The translations under genes were made by a program, and so were the position numbers. From CAYXVB01 sp964467785 (GTDB lineage Bacteria; Bdellovibrionota; UBA1018), in the NCBI GenBank assembly GCA_964467785.1, contig CAYXVB010000150.1, positions 1 through 8,666 on the forward strand: a stretch of 8,666 nt of DNA, read 5' to 3'. This document shows, one piece after another, positions 1 to 8,666 of this stretch (positions are counted from its first letter, which is position 1; every line of letters begins with the position of its first letter). The notes below the pieces were generated by a model. It did no database searches, was not told the origin of the DNA, and worked only from the letters and a program-made list of their open reading frames with translations.

Positions 1-1409
1 CGTGTCGCCGCGTCCAGCGCCTGCGTCAGTTCGCCCTGGTGCTTGTGCCAGAGCAGGAGCTCGCCCTTGTTCTGGAAATTGCCGTCCGTGACGTAGACAA
101 AAGGTTGGCCGCGGTTGGTCAGCTGGAAGAGGAGCTTTTCCTTCACTTTTTTGAAGTCCCGGTCCGCGATCTCGTACTGGTTCGTGCGGCGATTGTAGGC
201 GTAGGTGTACATCTTGTAGCGCTCGACGAACTCCTCCGTGAGGTATTCGTCGATGAACGTCACGTCGTTGCACACGCGCCGGACCTCAAAGATCTTCTGG
301 CGGCCCAGGCCAAGCTTGCGATCCCAGCGGGCCTTGACGACCATGTCATCGCATTCGTCGTACTCCTTGCCAAAGGCGCCGCGGTTCCACCGGTCCTCGA
401 TGTCGCGGAAAAGCTCCACCCCGATCTTGTAGGGGTTGATCTGCCCCGGGGCCATCGCCATCGTGCCGGCGTGATGGTCGGCAAAATCGATGATCTCCGA
501 GTCCGAGAGCGCCTTGCAGGTCATGATCTTGGAGTGCCAGTAGGAGGCCCAGCCCTCGTTCATGACCTTGGTCTGGCCTTGCGGGGCGAAGTAATAGGCC
601 TCGTCGCGCACGATCGAGAGCACGTCCGCCTGCCAGGGCTCCAGGGGCGCGTTGGCCAGGAGGAACGCCAGCACGTCCTTCTGCGGCGAAGGCGGGTTCT
701 TGCGCTCCTGCTTCGCGGCATCCTCCAGCTTCTTGCGCTGTTCGGCCAGGAAATCCGGCGGATTGATGTAGGAGTCCATGTACTGGTGCTGCACCTTGAG
801 CTTGCCCGGCTCGCGGGCGGCCGCGGCTTCGCGCTCCTTTTCCTCGGCACCGAGCGGGCGGGTCTCCGAACGCTTCTTGGGCTCGGCGAACGGAAGGAAC
901 GGGTCGATCAGGTTCTCCAGCGCCAGGCAGTGATCAATGAAGTTCTCGACCGTGTCTTGGCCGTACTGATCCATGTAATCGCGGATCTTGACGGCGTGGT
1001 TGGCCATCGTGTCGAGCATCTTGCGGTTGGTCTTGGAGAACCAGTAGTTGTTCTTGAAGAAGTCGACGTGGCCGTACACGTGGGCCATGACCATCTTCTG
1101 GTCGACGATGTTGTTGGCCTTCATCAGATAGGCGTACGAAGGGTCGGTGTTGATCACCATCTCGTAGATCTTTTGCAGGCCGTACTCGTAGCCCTTGGAG
1201 AGCTGGTCGTACTCCATGCCGAAGCGCCAATGCGGATAGCGCACCGGAAAGCCGCCGTAGGCGGCCAGCTGGTTGATCTGGTCGTAGTCCACCATCTCGA
1301 AGACGACCTCGAAGAAGTCCAGGCCGTAGCCCTCGGCGTAGCCACGGATCTGGTCGCGGATCTCCGCGAGATCGGCGGGCAATGCGCTTGAATTGAATTC
1401 GAATGCCAT
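1..1409 (-). CDS. spoVR: SpoVR/YcgB family protein, C-terminus cut by window edge
   Basis: Third gene of the prkA-yhbH-spoVR module. I read an open frame of 469 codons from ATG at 1409 to the left edge with no stop; the Bacillus protein has about 468 residues and E. coli YcgB about 510, so only a short C-terminal piece is missing. Visible motifs include HVYGHVDFF (residues 110-118), NEGWASYWH (284-292), an HHAG segment followed by INPYKIG (about 312-329) and VCNDVTFIDEYL (379-390). The conserved His, Glu and Asp residues suggest a metal or nucleotide site, but no reaction is established. In Bacillus the family affects spore cortex formation; in non-sporulating Gram-negatives it goes with the PrkA/YeaH stress module. 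It is probably cytoplasmic, as no signal peptide or membrane segment is seen. A charged Lys/Glu/Ala-rich stretch near 178-240 is a likely flexible insert. The ribosome site AAGGGAG lies 7 bases before the ATG and overlaps the yhbH stop, indicating coupled translation. Family assignment is strong; function is open. Confidence 0.95.
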   Translation of the reverse strand, partial: MAFEFNSSALPADLAEIRDQIRGYAEGYGLDFFEVVFEMVDYDQINQLAAYGGFPVRYPHWRFGMEYDQLSKGYEYGLQKIYEMVINTDPSYAYLMKANNIVDQKMVMAHVYGHVDFFKNNYWFSKTNRKMLDTMANHAVKIRDYMDQYGQDTVENFIDHCLALENLIDPFLPFAEPKKRSETRPLGAEEKEREAAAAREPGKLKVQHQYMDSYINPPDFLAEQRKKLEDAAKQERKNPPSPQKDVLAFLLANAPLEPWQADVLSIVRDEAYYFAPQGQTKVMNEGWASYWHSKIMTCKALSDSEIIDFADHHAGTMAMAPGQINPYKIGVELFRDIEDRWNRGAFGKEYDECDDMVVKARWDRKLGLGRQKIFEVRRVCNDVTFIDEYLTEEFVERYKMYTYAYNRRTNQYEIADRDFKKVKEKLLFQLTNRGQPFVYVTDGNFQNKGELLLWHKHQGELTQALDAAT

Positions 1410-1421
1410 CGCTCGTCTCCC

Positions 1422-2525
<1,104 letters not shown>

Positions 2526-2570
2526 CTTTTCTCTTCGACCTCTTTTGTCTTCGGGTCCGGCGTTCAGCTG

Positions 2571-2587
2571 GCGGCCATCCTGGCCGC
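2571..2587 (-). promoter_or_regulatory. Hairpin in yhbH leader with GGA loop (possible CsrA-type site)
   Basis: GCGGCCA (2571-2577) and TGGCCGC (2581-2587) form a perfect 7-bp stem with a 3-base loop. In the yhbH transcript the loop is GGA, within the context CCAGGATGG, ending about 45 bases before the ATG. GGA presented in a hairpin loop, with flanking CA and UG, resembles RNA sites of CsrA/RsmA regulators. There is no T-run after it, so it is not an intrinsic terminator. The fold is seen in the sequence; the regulator is inference. Confidence 0.4.
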
Positions 2588-2604
2588 GAGGTTTCTACTG
2601 CGAT

Positions 2605-2620
2605 CCGGTTCGATCACCGG
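2605..2620. repeat. Short inverted repeat between prkA and yhbH
   Basis: CCGGT at 2605-2609 and ACCGG at 2616-2620 form a 5-bp stem with a 6-base loop. It sits between the terminator-like hairpin and the GGA-loop hairpin, so most of the 167-base gap can fold. Alone it is within what chance would give in GC-rich DNA. Confidence 0.3.
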
Positions 2621-2630
2621 CCGTTTTGCG

Positions 2631-2672
2631 AAAAGCCCGGGACGAAGGCCGTTCAGGCCTGATCCCGGGCTT
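2631..2672 (-). terminator. Terminator-like hairpin after prkA, likely partial
   Basis: AAGCCCGGGA at 2633-2642 and TCCCGGGCTT at 2663-2672 form a perfect 10-bp stem. A nested 5-bp stem (AGGCC 2646-2650 with GGCCT 2656-2660) closes most of the 20-base interior. On the minus strand the stem ends in only four T residues (two of them paired) before CGC. It begins 20 bases past the prkA stop. The stem is strong but the U-tract is short, which fits partial termination or an RNA-processing or stabilising hairpin, reducing yhbH-spoVR expression relative to prkA. Confidence 0.6.
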
Positions 2673-2692
2673 CCACTTTTCAAGGAGCGCTT

Positions 2693-4783
<2,091 letters not shown>

Positions 4784-4784
4784 C

Positions 4785-4799
4785 GCGTTCCCGCCTTCC
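4785..4799 (-). promoter_or_regulatory. prkA ribosome binding site region
   Basis: On the minus strand GGAAGG (4799-4794) lies 10 bases before the ATG, followed by GCGGGAAC. It supports the start at 4783. It also holds two GGA triplets, relevant to the possible CsrA-type control described for the leader hairpin. Confidence 0.5.
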
Positions 4800-4817
4800 G
4801 TGGGTTTTATGAGAGGT

Positions 4818-4831
4818 TGAACCTAAGTTCA
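4818..4831. promoter_or_regulatory. Palindrome TGAAC-N4-GTTCA, possible operator
   Basis: TGAAC at 4818-4822 and GTTCA at 4827-4831 form a perfect 5-bp dyad around CTAA. It contains GAAC-N4-GTTC, the core of LexA boxes of the Bacillus/actinobacterial type. It lies about 35 bases before the prkA ATG, downstream of the predicted prkA transcription start, where a bound repressor could block elongation. A single match of this size may be chance. Confidence 0.3.
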
Positions 4832-4832
4832 T

Positions 4833-4862
4833 GGGCACCCTTTTGCCGGTCCTTGGGTGCCC
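4833..4862 (-). promoter_or_regulatory. Hairpin at 5' end of the predicted prkA leader
   Basis: GGGCACCC (4833-4840) and GGGTGCCC (4855-4862) form a perfect 8-bp stem with a 14-base loop. Given the promoter at 4872-4901, transcription should start near 4864-4867, so the stem lies at the very 5' end of the prkA mRNA, a place where hairpins can protect mRNA from decay. In the transcript the loop reads AAGGACCGGCAAAA, including an ARGGA element. There is no U-tract, so it is not a terminator. Confidence 0.5.
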
Positions 4863-4871
4863 CTGTTCACC

Positions 4872-4901
4872 ATTTTACCTTTACAGCCTTGCCGGTGTAA
4901 A
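4872..4901 (-). promoter_or_regulatory. Predicted sigma70-like promoter of prkA
   Basis: On the minus strand the -35 TTTACA (4901-4896) is followed by an 18-base spacer and the -10 TAAAAT (4877-4872). Each hexamer matches the consensus at five of six positions and the spacing is near the optimum. The predicted start near 4864-4867 gives a leader of about 80 bases. This is the best promoter match in the divergent region. Confidence 0.55.
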
Positions 4902-4902
4902 G
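4879..4902. promoter_or_regulatory. Dyad overlapping the prkA promoter, possible operator
   Basis: CTTTACA (4879-4885) and TGTAAAG (4896-4902) form a perfect 7-bp inverted repeat with a 10-base spacer. One arm contains the prkA -35 element and the other abuts the -10, so a dimeric regulator bound here would cover the promoter. The half-site spacing of 17 bases fits two turns of DNA poorly but is within the range of known dyads. The regulator is unknown. Confidence 0.4.
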
Positions 4903-4928
4903 TTACCGTCGCCACAAAGGCGGTTAAT

Positions 4929-4957
4929 TTCGCCATTTTCGTGACATTTTTTTAAAT
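4929..4957 (+). promoter_or_regulatory. AT-rich stretch, weak candidate promoter for the pmbA-secA operon
   Basis: An AT-rich block (4946-4960, including seven T residues) lies just upstream of the pmbA gene. TTAAAT at 4952-4957 could be a -10, but the 17-base-spaced -35 is poor (TTCGCC at 4929-4934). Some plus-strand promoter is expected here since the neighbour is divergent. The exact elements are not determined. Confidence 0.2.
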
Positions 4958-4982
4958 AAAAGATCGGACCAGTAGGTCATCC

Positions 4983-6344
4983 ATGCACTCGAACCTGACT
5001 CCGGAATCGAACGGCCACCCGGCACTGCTTCGCGCCGTCAAAAAATTGGAACAACTTAATCCCGACCAATTCGAGCTGTATTTTCAGCATCGGACGTCGA
5101 CTCGGGTCGAAGCGCGGAACCAAAAGGCCGAATCCCTCACCCGTTCCGAGGACGTCGGCCTCGCCGTGCGCTTAGTCAAAGACCAGCGGCTCGGCTTTAG
5201 CTTCACCACCTCTCTGGAAAAGTCCGCTGTCGACAAGGCCATCCAGTCCGCGCTTGAAATAGCGACAATCATGCCCAGGGACGAGCACAACGGGCTCTAT
5301 TCCTTTGGCTCGAGCGCCTATCCGGACGTCGACAACTTCGATAGCCGCGGCATCGCCGAGCCCATCGAAAAAAAGATCGAGCTCGCGCTCCAGCTCGAGA
5401 CCGCTTGCCGGCAGGCGGACGCCCGCATCACCACGGTTCGGTCCGCTTCCGTTTCCGAGACCATTCTCAAGCAACACCTGATCGACTCCAGCGGTGAGCA
5501 CATTCGCAGCCAGGCGACCTACTTCACCGGAGCGGTGAGCTGCAAGGCGGAGACGGACGGCGACTCCCAGATGGGATCCGACTTCGGTTTTGGCAACCAC
5601 CTCGACCTGCTCGACGTGGGGCAGATCGGACGACAGGCGGCCCGCCTGGCCACCGAGCTCCTCGGTGCCCAAAAGCCGCCCACGATGCAGTGCCCGGCGA
5701 TCTTTCGCAACAGCGTGGTCTCCAGTCTGCTCGAGTTCCTCTCCTCCAGCTTCTCGGCCGAGGAGATCGACAAAGGCCGCAGCATGCTCGCCGGCAAAAA
5801 GGGCGAACGGATGTTCTCCGACCAGGTGACCTTGATCGACGACGGCCTGCTGCCGGGCGGCTATGGCACCTCGCCCTTCGATGGCGAAGGCGTCCCCTCC
5901 CGCCAAGTCATGCTCGTGGACGGCGGCTTCGTCCAAAACTTCCTCTACGACAATTACTACGCCCGGAAGTACGAGACCGAGCCCACGGGAAGCACCCGGC
6001 GCGGAATCAAAGCCCCTCCCTCCATCGGGATTTCCAACCTTTATATGACCAAGGGACGAAAGCCCCCCGAGCAGCTCATGAAGGGCATCTCCCGGGGCAT
6101 CCTCATCACGAATCTCTTGGGAGTCCACACCGCCAATCCGGTCACCGGTGATTTTTCGCTCGGAGCTTCGGGCATTTTGATTGAAAATGGGAAGCTAAGC
6201 ACGCCGGTCCGCGGATTCGCGGTGGCGGGGAATATTCTAGGAGTATTCCGCAAAATCACGGATGTCGGGAGCGACCTGCGCTTTTTCGGCTCGGTCGGCG
6301 CCCCTTCGGTCCGGATCAGCGAGATCTTCGTCGGAGGAGCCTGA
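4983..6344 (+). CDS. pmbA: PmbA/TldE family protein (metalloprotease partner)
   Basis: A 453-residue protein with the length and layout of PmbA/TldE (about 450). The C-terminal hallmark GVHTANPVTGDFS begins at residue 380 and is followed by GASGILIENGK and an AVAGN segment; a PFDGEGVPSR stretch lies in the central part. The HExxxH zinc motif that defines the sister protein TldD is absent, so this is the TldE/PmbA-type subunit. In E. coli, TldD and TldE form a heterodimer that matures microcin B17 and degrades the antitoxin CcdA; the catalytic zinc sits in TldD. No tldD and no small precursor peptide gene is seen here, so a partner would be elsewhere on the genome. It is probably cytoplasmic. 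The ATG at 4983 has an AGG ribosome site 6 bases upstream. It is the first gene of the plus-strand group and ends 5 bases before the phosphatase. A stand-alone role is possible, since some genomes carry unpaired members. Confidence 0.92.
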   Translation: MHSNLTPESNGHPALLRAVKKLEQLNPDQFELYFQHRTSTRVEARNQKAESLTRSEDVGLAVRLVKDQRLGFSFTTSLEKSAVDKAIQSALEIATIMPRDEHNGLYSFGSSAYPDVDNFDSRGIAEPIEKKIELALQLETACRQADARITTVRSASVSETILKQHLIDSSGEHIRSQATYFTGAVSCKAETDGDSQMGSDFGFGNHLDLLDVGQIGRQAARLATELLGAQKPPTMQCPAIFRNSVVSSLLEFLSSSFSAEEIDKGRSMLAGKKGERMFSDQVTLIDDGLLPGGYGTSPFDGEGVPSRQVMLVDGGFVQNFLYDNYYARKYETEPTGSTRRGIKAPPSIGISNLYMTKGRKPPEQLMKGISRGILITNLLGVHTANPVTGDFSLGASGILIENGKLSTPVRGFAVAGNILGVFRKITDVGSDLRFFGSVGAPSVRISEIFVGGA

Positions 6345-6349
6345 GCGCT

Positions 6350-7123
6350 ATGTCCAATAAAACGGCCAAATTCCGCGTCGCTTCCGCGACCGATACCGGG
6401 CGAAAGCGGACGCAAAACCAGGACAACCTAGCCGTCGAGGCCGACCTGGGCCTGTTCGTCGTCGCCGACGGCATGGGTGGCCATCTCGGCGGCGAGACGG
6501 CCAGCTCCATGGTCGCGGAGATCGTCCCCAAGGTCGTGCGCAAAGGCACCGAGCTGCCCGATTACGACGCGCGCAAGACGGTCGCCGCCGCCATCACCGC
6601 CGCCAGCGAAGCGGTCTTCGATTACGCCGAGAAGAATCCCAAGTTCCGCGGCATGGGCACGACCACCACGGCCCTGCTCTTTCAGGATAACAAGCTCTAC
6701 ATCGGACATGTGGGCGACAGCCGCTGCTACTTTCTCCGCGACGGACTCCTCTGGCAGCTCACCCGCGATCATTCGCTCGTGGCCGAGAAAGTGCGAGCCG
6801 GGCTGATCACGCGCGAGCAGGCCAAGACGGATCGCATGAAGAACGTGATCACCCGCTCCGTGGGGTTCGAGCGCTCCGTGCCCGTCGAAGTCTACGAAAA
6901 GGTCGTCCACCCGGGCGATCTTTTTCTGATCTGTTCCGACGGCCTTTCGGGCCTAATCGACGACATGGAGATGCTCGATCAAGTTCAACGCCACGTTTTC
7001 GACAAAGACGAACGCACGGAAGCCGACCTCCAGACCGCGATCGGAGAGCTCATCGCAGCCGCCAACAATCGGGGTGGCGACGACAACATCACTGCGGTTA
7101 TGATTGAAATCACCGAGGTCTGA
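6350..7123 (+). CDS. PP2C-type Ser/Thr protein phosphatase
   Basis: A compact 257-residue bacterial PP2C (PPM family, like Stp/PrpC). It removes phosphate from Ser/Thr residues using two or more Mn/Mg ions. The full motif set is present: R-x-x-NQD with D25, DGMGGH at 40-45, GTTTTALLF at 103-111, GHVGDSR at 119-125, SDGL at 196-199 and GGDDN at 242-246. The metal-ligand Asp residues are D25, D40, D197 and D244, so the enzyme should be active. There is no membrane segment or extra domain, so it is cytoplasmic. The ATG at 6350 is preceded by GGAGGAG inside the end of pmbA, which suggests coupling; the gap is 5 bases. Bacterial PP2C genes often sit beside a Hanks-type kinase; here none is present, and the only kinase-family gene nearby is the divergent prkA. 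Its substrate is unknown. A link to PrkA, or to cell-wall or export factors encoded downstream, is inference. Confidence 0.95.
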   Translation: MSNKTAKFRVASATDTGRKRTQNQDNLAVEADLGLFVVADGMGGHLGGETASSMVAEIVPKVVRKGTELPDYDARKTVAAAITAASEAVFDYAEKNPKFRGMGTTTTALLFQDNKLYIGHVGDSRCYFLRDGLLWQLTRDHSLVAEKVRAGLITREQAKTDRMKNVITRSVGFERSVPVEVYEKVVHPGDLFLICSDGLSGLIDDMEMLDQVQRHVFDKDERTEADLQTAIGELIAAANNRGGDDNITAVMIEITEV

Positions 7124-7146
7124 AAACCCAAGGCAGAAGAGAAGAG

Positions 7147-8244
7147 ATGGCCAACCGCTACTACACCTTGATGATCGTGCCTGAGAAGACTTCCCAGGTC
7201 CGAAAGATCGTGATCCCGGCCTGGATGGCCAAGAGCGCCGCCGTGGGCCTTGCGCTCTTCACGCTGGTCGGCGTGGTCATGGTTCTCGACTACTGGTACG
7301 TCATGAGCCAGATCGGCGAAAACAAGCAGCTCAAGATGGAGAATCGCCGACTCCGCCAGCAAGTCCAGGTCTTCAAAAACAAAGTCACCACCATCGAAAG
7401 CACGATGGAGCGCATCAAAACTTTTGCGACCCGCCTCAAGGTCATCACCAACATCGAGGACCGCAGCAATTTGCTGCAGAGCCTCAACAACATCAAGCTT
7501 CCGGATGCCGCCACCAACATCGGATCGGCCCCCACGCCCATCGATGGCGGAAAGAACGCCTCGACCGCGGCCGTGGAGGGCAGCGAGAGCACCAACGGGG
7601 ATGCGCCACCGCATTCCTCCCCGAATCCTGCTACCGCAGCGCCCAAAACCATCGGCTTCAACTCCGTCATCAGTGGCGCCCTGGCCGGGGGAACACTGGC
7701 CGGGATCGAAGACCCCGAAGACGCGCTGCTACGGCGAGAATACGAGCAGCTCGATGAACGCTTCACCGATCTCAATCGCGACACCCTATATGTCGAGCAG
7801 ATGCTCCAGGACCAGTACGAGCTGCTTGCCGATCAAAAGTCATTCCTAGCCGCGCTGCCCACCGTCAAACCCGTGGTCGGTTACTTTACCAACGGCTTCG
7901 GCGTCCGGCGCTCTCCCTTTGGGGGCCGCGTCAAAATGCACGAAGGCCTCGACATCGCCAATCGGCCGGGCACGGTCATCAAGTCACCCGCGGAGGGTCT
8001 GGTCACCTTCTCCGCCACCAAGCCCGGTTACGGTCAGACCGTCATCATCGACCATGGCTACGGGATCGAAACTTGGTATGGCCACACCCGCAAATTTCTG
8101 GTGAGCAAAGGCCAGAAGGTGCGCCGCGGCGAACCCATCGCCCAAGTGGGCAATAGCGGCAGATCCACGGGTCCTCACCTTCATTATGAGGTCCGGGTCC
8201 ACGGCACTCCGGTCGACCCCCTCTCCTATATCCTTGAAAACTGA
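7147..8244 (+). CDS. Membrane-anchored M23 (LytM) endopeptidase with coiled coil
   Basis: A 365-residue envelope protein. A short basic N-terminal segment is followed by one hydrophobic helix at about 30-47, best read as an uncleaved anchor leaving the rest periplasmic. A charged coiled-coil-like region covers about 55-105, then a Gly/Ser/Pro/Ala-rich linker at about 125-170, and a second helical stretch near 188-235. The LytM domain runs from about 245 to 360. Zinc-site residues H265 and D269 (HEGLD), H313 (YGH) and H344-x-H346 (HLHYE) are all present, so it should be catalytically active, unlike degenerate EnvC/NlpD-type members. M23 enzymes cut peptide cross-bridges in peptidoglycan. The coiled-coil plus LytM layout resembles proteins that assist cell division or elongation. 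The ATG at 7147 follows an AG-rich ribosome site, 23 bases after the phosphatase. It lies upstream of secA, with which it probably shares a transcript. No terminator is seen on either side. Confidence 0.93.
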   Translation: MANRYYTLMIVPEKTSQVRKIVIPAWMAKSAAVGLALFTLVGVVMVLDYWYVMSQIGENKQLKMENRRLRQQVQVFKNKVTTIESTMERIKTFATRLKVITNIEDRSNLLQSLNNIKLPDAATNIGSAPTPIDGGKNASTAAVEGSESTNGDAPPHSSPNPATAAPKTIGFNSVISGALAGGTLAGIEDPEDALLRREYEQLDERFTDLNRDTLYVEQMLQDQYELLADQKSFLAALPTVKPVVGYFTNGFGVRRSPFGGRVKMHEGLDIANRPGTVIKSPAEGLVTFSATKPGYGQTVIIDHGYGIETWYGHTRKFLVSKGQKVRRGEPIAQVGNSGRSTGPHLHYEVRVHGTPVDPLSYILEN

Positions 8245-8251
8245 CTCGACA

Positions 8252-8266
8252 GGGGCACTATGCCCC
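8252..8266 (+). promoter_or_regulatory. Short hairpin in secA leader
   Basis: GGGGCA (8252-8257) and TGCCCC (8261-8266) form a perfect 6-bp GC-rich stem with loop CTA, ending 17 bases before the secA ATG. No T-run follows, so it is not an intrinsic terminator. It leaves only GGTAAAGTCTTGGCTCC between stem and start, without a clear ribosome site. It could affect secA translation or transcript processing, but chance is not excluded. Confidence 0.4.
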
Positions 8267-8283
8267 GGTAAAGTCTTGGCTCC

Positions 8284-8666
8284 ATGGCCCTCATCCAGAA
8301 CCTCGGCAAAAAGATCTTTGGCACCCAAAACGAACGTGAACTGAAATCCATCTACCCCCTGGTAGCGCGGATCAATCAGCTCGAAGCCGGCATCAAGTCG
8401 CTGAACAACGATCAGCTACGGGCCAAAACCGCGGAATTCAAGGAGCGCATCTCCCGCGGCGAGTCACTTGACTCGCTTCTGCCGGAAGCCTTCGCGGTCA
8501 CCCGCGAGGCCGCTTGGCGCTCCATCGGCCAGCGGCATTATGACGTCCAGCTCATCGGCGGGATCACCTTGCATCGCGGCCGCATCGCCGAAATGCGAAC
8601 CGGCGAAGGCAAGACGTTGGTGGCCACCCTGCCCGCGTACCTCAATGCCTTGAGCGGCAAGGGCGT
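8284..8666 (+). CDS. secA: SecA preprotein translocase ATPase, N-terminal part
   Basis: The first 127 residues of SecA, cut by the right edge (full proteins are about 830-950 residues). The segment HYDVQLIGG (85-93), LHRGRIAEM and the Walker A MRTGEGKT (104-111) match the N-terminal nucleotide-binding domain, followed by ATLPAYLNAL. SecA is the motor that drives unfolded proteins through SecYEG across the cytoplasmic membrane. The start ATG at 8284 is set by an in-frame TAA at 8269-8271 and by the expected position of the Walker A motif near residue 105. The ribosome site is weak, and a small hairpin lies just upstream. The 39-base gap from the M23 gene and lack of a terminator suggest co-transcription. 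No SecM-like upstream regulator is visible; the preceding gene is the M23 peptidase. Confidence 0.97.
   Translation, partial: MALIQNLGKKIFGTQNERELKSIYPLVARINQLEAGIKSLNNDQLRAKTAEFKERISRGESLDSLLPEAFAVTREAAWRSIGQRHYDVQLIGGITLHRGRIAEMRTGEGKTLVATLPAYLNALSGKG

Noticed and set aside
39..1391. 450-codon plus-strand open frame opposite spoVR
   Set aside because: The minus strand encodes a SpoVR with its conserved motifs; the antisense frame is low-complexity and is a by-product of codon bias.
4832..4847. Possible sigma54 promoter on the plus strand (TGG, 10 bases, GC)
   Set aside because: The GG/GC spacing and the TTGC half fit, but the CAC of the -24 element does not, and it overlaps the arm of the perfect hairpin, which explains it better.
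4898..4925. Possible flagellar (sigma28) promoter starting at TAAAG
   Set aside because: The second half is a poor match and the spacing is off by two bases.
5172..6128. 318-codon minus-strand open frame opposite pmbA
   Set aside because: Antisense shadow with no motif or ribosome site; the plus strand carries the PmbA hallmarks.

Overview
The window is GC-rich, gene-dense bacterial chromosome with two divergent gene groups that diverge from a 199-base promoter region (4784-4982). All seven genes belong to recognised families. I see no tRNA, rRNA, CRISPR array, insertion sequence or phage gene. The gene set points to a non-enteric Gram-negative, possibly a high-GC lineage of the former Deltaproteobacteria (Bdellovibrionota or Myxococcota type). 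That placement is inference from gene content only.

Left half, minus strand, read right to left: prkA (AAA+ serine kinase-like protein), a yhbH/yeaH-type gene (DUF444, von Willebrand A-like fold) and spoVR/ycgB, which runs off the left edge. This trio is a widely conserved stress or stationary-phase module, known as yeaG-yeaH plus ycgB in Escherichia coli and as prkA, yhbH and spoVR in Bacillus. Its molecular job is still poorly defined. yhbH and spoVR are tightly coupled, 12 bases apart. prkA and yhbH are separated by 167 bases holding three inverted repeats, one of them terminator-like, which suggests prkA is expressed more strongly than the two downstream genes.

Right half, plus strand: a PmbA/TldE-family gene, a PP2C-type Ser/Thr phosphatase, a membrane-anchored M23 (LytM-type) endopeptidase with a coiled coil, and the 5' part of secA, cut by the right edge. 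Spacings are 5, 23 and 39 bases with no intrinsic terminator, so they probably form one operon. Its products link peptide maturation or proteolysis, protein dephosphorylation, cell-wall remodelling and protein export.

The divergent region holds a good sigma70-like promoter for prkA (TTTACA, 18 bases, TAAAAT), a dyad lying across that promoter, a hairpin at the predicted 5' end of the prkA transcript, and a GAAC-N4-GTTC palindrome. Two leader hairpins, before prkA and before yhbH, expose ARGGA in the loop, a pattern compatible with a CsrA/RsmA-type regulator. These regulatory signals, and the placement of a PP2C phosphatase next to a kinase-family gene, are the most interesting leads. I do not find convincing evidence of a wholly new system.
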